Origin: Bacillota bacterium
GTDB taxonomy: Bacteria; Bacillota; Clostridia; Lachnospirales; Cellulosilyticaceae
Direction: 5' to 3'
Length of the DNA: 11,452 bases
Assembly (NCBI GenBank): GCA_023410675.1
Contig: JAEYPM010000008.1
Span: 1-11,452 of the forward strand
A model generated the notes under the pieces. The model was not told the origin of the DNA. It searched no databases and worked only from the letters and a program-made list of their open reading frames with translations. Positions 6,595 through 11,452 of the stretch are shown here, piece after piece. Each line of letters opens with the position of its first letter. Position 1 is the first letter of the stretch. A program made the translations under genes and the position numbers.

Positions 6595-7377
6595 TTAAAT
6601 GACTAAGGAGTTACTAAACAACTTAGCCGCATAATTCGTTACTTGATTGATATCAAATTCATTATCCGATGGATTGATTATCTTTCCTGTGATAATAAAA
6701 GAATATAGCATGCCAAAATAAGATCTTGCAGTAAGTTTTGGATCTGGGCACTCTATAATTCCTTTTTCTGTTAGGATTTTAAGATAGTTTGAAAACATTT
6801 CTGCAACCTTATTAATCCCACGGTCATACATAATTTCCCCAAGCTGAGGGAATCTGGCACATTCAGCGATCACTATTCTTATAAGATTAAGTCTGCCTTC
6901 ATCTTCAAATAGCTCCATAAACTTTTTCCCTATCTTTACAAGGACTTCTTCTAAATTTTCATTTGCATATTCTATCACAAGATGATCTAAATCATTCATT
7001 ATACCTGGATCCTGAAAAATAGCAGAAAAAAGTTCTTCTTTACTACTGAAATATTGATATAACACAGCCTTTGTAAAACCACATTCAGATGCAATTTGCT
7101 CCATAGATGTAGCACTATATCCATTTAACCTAAAAATAGATAGAGCAATCTGCAAAATCTCATTTCTTTTTTTGCTATACTCAGGTCTATAGTTCTCTAA
7201 CTCAGGAATATTCAAACTCTCAAAAAGTTCTTTTTTACCTTTAAAGTTCGTATAAATTGTTCCTACAGCTACCCCTGCTTCCTTTGCTATCTCTGCTATC
7301 TTTGCCTCTTTGTATCCTTTCTGGGAAAATATCTCTTTTGCAGCTTTTTTGATATTACTTATATGATATGTGCCCAT
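6595..7377 (-). CDS. TetR-type regulator with two tandem N-terminal HTH domains
   Basis: A 260-residue protein, longer than the usual ~190-210. It contains two successive TetR_N helix-turn-helix domains. The first is at about 8-54 (AEIAKEAGVAVGTIYTNFKG, 28-47, then KKELF). The second is at about 70-117 (EQIASECGFTKAVLYQYFSS, 93-112, then KEELF). A single ligand-binding C-terminal domain follows (about 125-258), with an AefR-like stretch around LIRIVIAECARFPQLGE (165-181). Both HTH domains keep the canonical G-(x)3-T/A-x-(Y)-x-(Y/N)F signature, so neither looks decayed. The ATG has AAGGA about 10 nt upstream. No efflux or enzyme gene is immediately adjacent on the same strand; the divergent esterase gene, past a 361-bp gap, is the nearest candidate target. 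Confidence 0.9.
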   Translation of the reverse strand: MGTYHISNIKKAAKEIFSQKGYKEAKIAEIAKEAGVAVGTIYTNFKGKKELFESLNIPELENYRPEYSKKRNEILQIALSIFRLNGYSATSMEQIASECGFTKAVLYQYFSSKEELFSAIFQDPGIMNDLDHLVIEYANENLEEVLVKIGKKFMELFEDEGRLNLIRIVIAECARFPQLGEIMYDRGINKVAEMFSNYLKILTEKGIIECPDPKLTARSYFGMLYSFIITGKIINPSDNEFDINQVTNYAAKLFSNSLVI

Positions 7378-7466
7378 CTGTACTCATCCTTCATTTTAAT
7401 TAATCGTTGGCTTATCTCTTTCTATTTTAATATGCTCCCCAATAAATTGCCATACCCACTGAAGAC

Positions 7467-7604
7467 TTAGGCTCTTAAGCTATATAATCTACGTCCTTCT
7501 TGTTCCATATTTTCAGAGGCTTTAAAGTTTCTTTGATTTACAGCTCCACAAGAATGGCATACTCTCGCATCTTTTGTGTCAATAAAAAAAGTTGTAGTTA
7601 ACAT
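7467..7604 (-). pseudogene. Remnant of a TnpB (IS200/IS605 OrfB) C-terminus
   Basis: The minus strand reads a 45-codon frame ending in TAA at 7467. Its body, CHSCGAVNQRNFKASENMEQ (16-35) followed by EGRRLYS, matches the last zinc-ribbon half and tail of TnpB proteins (CxxCG, then a DR/NR-x-x-A-S/A-x-N-I/M-x-x-EG-x-RL pattern). The first ~15 residues do not look TnpB-like and the rest of the ~370-residue protein, including the RuvC residues, is absent. It has no clear ribosome binding site. It is best read as a truncated scar of an insertion sequence; no transposon ends could be assigned with confidence. The remaining bases of the gap from 7378 to 7466 show nothing recognisable. Confidence 0.55.
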
Positions 7605-7637
7605 TTTAGTTGTATAAAATTAACAACTAAAATGTTA
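7599..7637. promoter_or_regulatory. Perfect 15-bp inverted repeat in the TetR-esterase intergenic region
   Basis: TAACATTTTAGTTGT (7599-7613) and its exact complement (7623-7637) flank a 9-bp centre. A -10-like TAAAAT (7615-7620) lies in that centre with a weak TTGTAG 17 bp upstream (7592-7597), so a protein bound here could cover a rightward promoter. No T-run follows on either strand, which argues against a terminator. It could be an operator (the TetR-type regulator is the nearest candidate) or an insertion-sequence hairpin left with the TnpB scar. Confidence 0.55.
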
Positions 7638-7693
7638 TACCAAGATTAATAATATAAATTACATCAATAAATTCTATTTATTTAGATTATTTT

Positions 7694-7725
7694 CTGTATT
7701 AATATATCTATATCAATTAATACAG
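7694..7725 (+). promoter_or_regulatory. Perfect 10-bp inverted repeat abutting the esterase RBS
   Basis: CTGTATTAAT (7694-7703) and ATTAATACAG (7716-7725) surround a 12-nt centre. The right arm ends at the first base of GAGGAGG (7725-7731), which lies 7 nt before the ATG at 7739. In the mRNA this is a hairpin touching the Shine-Dalgarno sequence and could stabilise the message or tune translation; it could also be an operator. Confidence 0.5.
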
Positions 7726-7738
7726 AGGAGGATTTTTC

Positions 7739-9790
7739 ATGAAACGATTTTATAGGCTTATATTAGTTTGCCTGATAGTTTTTTCATTAAACTGTCAAAT
7801 ATTTTCTGCAGCACCTAAAGATAAGGGTGACAATCGTTATCTAAGTATTATTTCAGATGATGTACGTATTACAAGAGATGTTGCTTATTGCCAGCCCAAA
7901 AGTAATGCATTATTAAGTGATAATAATTTGTTAGACATCTATGAACCTAGTAAAGACAAAGAAAAAAATAGAATGGCTATTGTTTTACTACATGGTGGTG
8001 GACTTTCTGAAGGACATAAAAATGAATTTGCTGAGTTTTGCACAGAACTTGCTAAAAGAGGTTTTGTCGTATTTTCTATGAATTATAGAATTAAAGCAAA
8101 TCCAGGAGAAGATTATGTAAAAGCAATCTCTGATGGTGCAGAAGATGTGGAAGATGCTATCAATTGGATAAAAGAAAATAGCAATAAATATGGAGTAGAT
8201 AAAGATCGTATTGCTATGGGTGGTGGTTCTTCTGGTGGTACAGTTGTACTTAAAGCTGCTTATGGCACCAGTACAAAGACGCCTGGCAGTGGCAGCTTTG
8301 CACTTCTTGATTTATATGGTCCTGTAGACTTTATTAAAGACAGTGCAGCATTTGGTAAAGACTCAATTCCTGCACTCATCATCCATGGCGTGCAAGACCC
8401 AGTTGTGCCTATTGATGGCAGTAAAGAACTCGTGAATATGTTAAATGCTTCTGGAATCTATAATGAATTCTTACCTCTTGAAAAGTCTGGTCACGGTATT
8501 ACTAAAGAATATATGGATGATGCTGTACTTAATATATCAAGATTTCTATATAAAGTATCAAATGATTCTCTTTCTCCTTACTATAAATCAGACCAGGATG
8601 TCTATACAGTAGTTCCTGGAGAAAGTGTTTCAATAAAACTTACCAAACAAGAGGGTGTAGAAGTTAAAGATGTGAATATAATTGTACCATCTGAGTGGAA
8701 AGTAAAAGAAACAGACGAAAGAAAGTCAAAAGACAAAGCTAAAGGTAATTCAAAAGACAAAGATTTAGATGACTTAGAGTATGTTATTGAAGTTCCTGAG
8801 AAATTTGAGCAATCAAATCACTTAGTTGTTGTCGAATCAGAACTTCAAGATAATACTACAAATAAAACAGTGTTTATAGTTAAAGTAAAGCATCCTTTTG
8901 ATGTTACCTTTAAACCTGCTTATAATGATAGAACTCAAAAAGTGGAGATCCTAGCAGAAGTTAAAAATCCTTCTAAAACTTTAACACAAAGTGGTACAAT
9001 TACAATCAAATCTGTTGACAATAAAGAAACTGAAAAATTAGAAGTTAAATCCCTTAAACCTATGCAGTCAACAACCTTCACTTTGCCAGAAAAGATGGCA
9101 GGCCTTCAAGAAATTAAACTCACGACTAAAAGTGGCTACAAATCTGAGTATGAAAACATTTTACCACTTGTTGCGGTTCCACAAGCAAAGACCATACCAA
9201 ATATTGATGGTGTATTAGATGATTGGAAGGATGCTGCTTCTTTTGAACTCGATAAGTCTTATCAAGTTGAACTCATTCATGATTGGAAAGGCAAAAAAGA
9301 TCTTAGTGCAAAAGGATATATGAAATGGGATAATGAAAACCTATATTTAGCTTTAGAAGTAGCTGATGATATCTTCCAAGATTCAACATATGGTGGACTT
9401 TGGAATGGCGATAGCATCATTCTTCATACAGATCCCGCAAGAGGCGAAGGACCTGTAAGTAAAGGTATGAATATATATGAAATAGGCCTCTTACAGTCAG
9501 GTGATGTTACTACCAGCCATTGGCTTACTCCAAATGGTTTAGATTTTGAAGATAAAATAAATAATATCGTTATTAAACGTGAAGGAACAAAATTCATTTA
9601 TGAAATGGCTATACCTTGGGAAAAAGCACTTGATACAGGAAGAGTATTAACTATTGGCTCACATCTTGGTATTGGCATGGCTATTAATGATAATGACGGA
9701 ACAATTAACAGAGGTTGGATTGGTTTAGGACGAGGCGTCAATTATACAAATGACCCTGCCCTTTATGCAGATATGTTCCTAACAAAATAA
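7739..9790 (+). CDS. Secreted alpha/beta-hydrolase (esterase-like) with C-terminal CBM9-like module
   Basis: A 683-residue protein. A signal peptide covers about 1-24 (cleavage near FSA-A). An alpha/beta-hydrolase domain follows (about 45-275) with the oxyanion motif HGGG (85-88), nucleophile Ser165 in GSSGG, Asp220 in IIHGVQDP and His252 in SGHG, so the triad looks intact. The fold resembles acetyl/carboxylesterases of the BD-FAE/feruloyl-esterase type. A middle region (about 285-480) looks like one or two beta-sandwich linker domains and contains a Lys/Asp/Ser-rich stretch (326-346). The C-terminus (about 484-683) matches a family 9-like carbohydrate-binding module: IDGVLDDW (489-496), YMKWDNENLYLALEVADD (527-544), GDSIILHTDP (557-566), YEMAIPW (621-627). 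A role in deacylating plant polysaccharide outside the cell is likely; the exact ester is unknown. It is monocistronic, ending at a terminator near 9854. Confidence 0.88.
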   Translation: MKRFYRLILVCLIVFSLNCQIFSAAPKDKGDNRYLSIISDDVRITRDVAYCQPKSNALLSDNNLLDIYEPSKDKEKNRMAIVLLHGGGLSEGHKNEFAEFCTELAKRGFVVFSMNYRIKANPGEDYVKAISDGAEDVEDAINWIKENSNKYGVDKDRIAMGGGSSGGTVVLKAAYGTSTKTPGSGSFALLDLYGPVDFIKDSAAFGKDSIPALIIHGVQDPVVPIDGSKELVNMLNASGIYNEFLPLEKSGHGITKEYMDDAVLNISRFLYKVSNDSLSPYYKSDQDVYTVVPGESVSIKLTKQEGVEVKDVNIIVPSEWKVKETDERKSKDKAKGNSKDKDLDDLEYVIEVPEKFEQSNHLVVVESELQDNTTNKTVFIVKVKHPFDVTFKPAYNDRTQKVEILAEVKNPSKTLTQSGTITIKSVDNKETEKLEVKSLKPMQSTTFTLPEKMAGLQEIKLTTKSGYKSEYENILPLVAVPQAKTIPNIDGVLDDWKDAASFELDKSYQVELIHDWKGKKDLSAKGYMKWDNENLYLALEVADDIFQDSTYGGLWNGDSIILHTDPARGEGPVSKGMNIYEIGLLQSGDVTTSHWLTPNGLDFEDKINNIVIKREGTKFIYEMAIPWEKALDTGRVLTIGSHLGIGMAINDNDGTINRGWIGLGRGVNYTNDPALYADMFLTK

Positions 9791-9853
9791 TAAAATATGT
9801 TAGTTCTATAGAATTCACACTATAGCACATCAAAATAACCCTATTAATTTATT

Positions 9854-9913
9854 AAAGAGAAACAACATTGAGGTAATAGATAAACATTATTACCCTGTTG
9901 TTTCTCTTTCTTT
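9854..9913 (+). terminator. Long nested-hairpin terminator of the esterase gene
   Basis: A perfect 14-bp outer stem (AAAGAGAAACAACA at 9854-9867 with its complement at 9896-9909) contains an inner 7-bp stem (GGTAATA 9872-9878, TATTACC 9888-9894). The right arm runs into a T-rich tract to 9913. The outer stem shares AGAAACAAC with the hairpins of the following tandem array. The 9791-9853 stretch holds one motif copy (9807-9819) and nothing else recognised. Confidence 0.8.
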
Positions 9914-9914
9914 A

Positions 9915-10234
9915 TAGTCAATTCTATAGAAAAACAACTCAATCAACTCACTTATTCAGCCATTTAATGTTGTTTCTTAGGATGAATTCACAGTGCATAA
10001 TTTAAATTCTTAAATGTGAATTCTATATGGAGAAACAACTCGAATATTTCACTTATTCAGCCACCTAAATGTTGTTTCTTAGAATGAATTCACATAGTAT
10101 AAATGAATATCTAAAATGTGAATTCTATATGTAGAAACAACTCGGATATTTCACTTATTCAGCCACCTAGAAGTTGTTTCTTAGAATGAATTCACATAGT
10201 ATAAATGAATATCTAAAATGTGAATTCTATATGT
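9915..10234. repeat. Tandem array of three 102-bp-period hairpin units
   Basis: GTTGTTTCTTAG recurs at 9969, 10071 and 10173, an exact 102-bp period. Units 2 (10014-10095) and 3 (10116-10197) are nearly identical 82-bp elements; unit 1 (about 9915-9993) is diverged. Each unit has near-terminal inverted repeats of about 26 bp: ATGTGAATTC at the left with GAATTCACAT at the right, and further in AGAAACAACT with AGTTGTTTCT. The loop core TCACTTATTCAGCCA is conserved in all three (9948, 10049, 10151). The 20-bp spacers after units 2 and 3 are identical (10096-10115 and 10198-10217). A fourth left-end motif follows at 10218-10231. No open frame of note lies inside. Confidence 0.85.
10212..10231 (+). 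repeat. Left inverted repeat flanking the permease gene
   Basis: TCTAAAATGTGAATTCTATA here is the reverse complement, with one mismatch in 20, of the sequence at 11370-11389 on the other side of the permease gene. The inner 14 bp (10218-10231) are a perfect match. The same motif forms the left end of array units 2 and 3 (10014, 10116). Confidence 0.8.
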
Positions 10235-10252
10235 ACTTAAATTTAGCTTGGT

Positions 10253-11353
10253 CTATAAAAGCAATACAATAAATATGCTAAACAAAATAAATCCTAAAAA
10301 GTTGTATTGATAAAACCGCTTGGTGTAACTTCTTGCAGGATATCTTTTTATGTAAAGTTTATAGGAAATCAAATTAGCCATTGAAGCAATCATAGTTCCC
10401 ATGCCTCCTACACTAACCCCTAATAGTAGTGCATCATAATGCTCTGTAAAAGTACTTACCAAAACCACACAAGGTACATTGCTTATAACTTGTGAAAGGA
10501 GTCCAGATACTAAGAATACCATTTCCTTTGAGTTTAATAGCACTTTAATACTTTCTCTAAAGTAAGATATATCTTGTATATGGTCAATAATAATAAAAAA
10601 GCATATAAACGTTCCTAAAAGATAATAATCTGCTTTTAGTAGCAGCTTTTTCTCAACAAATAAGACTGATGCCAGAACTAAAACTGTAGTAATATAATAA
10701 TTCAGAAAACCTAAAATTGAAGCTAAAACTATAACAAAAAGTACAGAAAAATAAATCAGTTTCTTTTTATGATTAATAAATATTGTAACTTTTTCATAGG
10801 CTATCCTCTCGTTAGATGATCGTAAGTTTAATGCTAAAGTAAAACATATACCAAGAAAAACAAATAAAAAAGTTATTTTGATAAACGCCCATAAGTTTAT
10901 ATCATAGACTGTAAAAAGAAAAAGATTTTGTGGATTTCCAAAAGGCGTCAAGCTACTTCCTATATTTGCCGCAATAGTTTGTAAAACAACTATTCGCATA
11001 GGGTCAATTTTGGCTTTATTACTTATTGCAAAAGTAATAGGTACCATTGCCAAAAGTGCTACATCATTTGTAATAAACATGGCACAGACTGCTGTAGTTA
11101 AAATCATAAAAAATCCTATCTGTCTTTGACTTCTAGCTTTTGCTAGAATGGATGTTGCAATAAATTCAAGAAGATGATATTCTTCAAAAGCTAATGCAAT
11201 AAGCATTAGGCAATACAGTAACAATACTACCTTCCAATCAATGGCTGCAAAAGAAATCGGCATAAATAAAGACATCACAGCGGCCAAAGAAAATGAAATG
11301 AAAAAAACTATCTCATCTTTTAATCTTAAGTGCTTAATAATATTTTTAATCAT
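10253..11353 (-). CDS. IT-superfamily (ArsB/NhaD/SLC13-like) membrane permease
   Basis: A 366-residue, very hydrophobic protein with about 10 membrane segments arranged as two related halves. The first half contains FITNDVALL (93-101), then NIGSSLTPFGNPQNL (130-144), the re-entrant hairpin signature of the ion-transporter superfamily. The second half has the matching SQVISNVPCVVL (287-298) and GVSVGGMGTMIASMANLIS (312-330). Related proteins transport arsenite, dicarboxylates, citrate or Na+/H+; the substrate cannot be chosen here, and no arsR or two-component gene is nearby. It is somewhat shorter than the usual ~420 residues but both halves are intact. AAGGAG (11358-11363) lies 4 nt before the ATG. 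The gene is bracketed by inverted repeats at 10212-10231 and 11370-11389. No clear terminator; the array hairpins lie immediately downstream. Confidence 0.85.
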   Translation of the reverse strand: MIKNIIKHLRLKDEIVFFISFSLAAVMSLFMPISFAAIDWKVVLLLYCLMLIALAFEEYHLLEFIATSILAKARSQRQIGFFMILTTAVCAMFITNDVALLAMVPITFAISNKAKIDPMRIVVLQTIAANIGSSLTPFGNPQNLFLFTVYDINLWAFIKITFLFVFLGICFTLALNLRSSNERIAYEKVTIFINHKKKLIYFSVLFVIVLASILGFLNYYITTVLVLASVLFVEKKLLLKADYYLLGTFICFFIIIDHIQDISYFRESIKVLLNSKEMVFLVSGLLSQVISNVPCVVLVSTFTEHYDALLLGVSVGGMGTMIASMANLISYKLYIKRYPARSYTKRFYQYNFLGFILFSIFIVLLL

Positions 11354-11369
11354 AATACTCCTTACTATT

Positions 11370-11389
11370 TATAGAATTCACATATTAGA
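11370..11389 (-). repeat. Right inverted repeat flanking the permease gene
   Basis: TATAGAATTCACATATTAGA is the partner of 10212-10231 (19/20 when reverse-complemented). It lies 7 bp upstream of the permease ribosome binding site, so it could also act as an operator or leader element. A related copy, TATAGAATTCACA, occurs at 9807-9819 just after the esterase gene. A TATAAT on the minus strand (11434-11439) is a possible -10, with its -35 outside the window. Confidence 0.75.
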
Positions 11390-11452
11390 AATTAAATATT
11401 TATTTTACTGAATCATATTAAAATTCCTAGTAAATTATATATCCTAATAAAG

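Noticed and set aside
7758..7800. Lipoprotein signal (Cys19) in the esterase
   Set aside because: The residues before the Cys (S-L-N) do not fit a lipobox, while FSA-A a few residues later fits ordinary signal peptidase cleavage.
9915..10234. CRISPR array
   Set aside because: The intervals between repeats are themselves repeated (identical 20-bp spacers) rather than unique, the units are 82 bp, and no cas gene is present.
9915..10234. Integron attC array
   Set aside because: The units are hairpin-like, but the outer ends lack recognisable RYYYAAC/GTTRRRY boxes, tandem units carry no genes, and no integrase is visible.

Overview
The window reads as chromosomal DNA of a low-GC Gram-positive bacterium, most likely a clostridial Firmicute. 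It is strongly AT-rich, AGGAGG-type ribosome binding sites precede most genes, and it encodes a membrane-anchored L,D-transpeptidase and secreted proteins with Gram-positive-style signal peptides. There is no rRNA, tRNA or marker gene that fixes the species.

Layout: the left edge holds the first codons of a leftward gene. Next comes a leftward pair, an AraC-family regulator followed by a membrane-anchored DUF218/YdcF-like protein (163-1780). Divergent from the pair, across a dyad-rich promoter region, is a secreted protein made of two complete tandem UlaG-like metallo-beta-lactamase domains (2044-3393). A rho-independent terminator separates it from a convergent peptidoglycan L,D-transpeptidase (3484-4881). 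A small-molecule-responsive block follows: a stand-alone GyrI-like effector-binding protein, a PNPOx-like flavin-type protein with a divergent HxlR regulator, and a TetR-type regulator carrying two N-terminal DNA-binding domains (5033-7377).

The gap at 7378-7738 contains a decayed TnpB (IS200/IS605-type) C-terminus and two perfect inverted repeats. It leads into a large secreted esterase-like protein with a C-terminal CBM9-like module (7739-9790), consistent with polysaccharide or ester degradation outside the cell.

The right end is the least ordinary part. After the esterase terminator lies a 102-bp-period tandem array of hairpin-forming units (about 9915-10234). Each unit is bounded by copies of a short motif (ATGTGAATTCTATA or its reverse complement). 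The same motif, in a 19/20-matching 20-bp inverted pair, brackets the next gene, an IT-superfamily (ArsB/NhaD/SLC13-like) membrane permease. The permease therefore looks like the cargo of the last unit of the array. Whether this is a mobile cassette, a MITE-like family or a regulatory array cannot be decided from this window alone.

The genes do not form one obvious pathway. The common themes are envelope or secreted functions and small-molecule-sensing regulators, each next to a plausible target.
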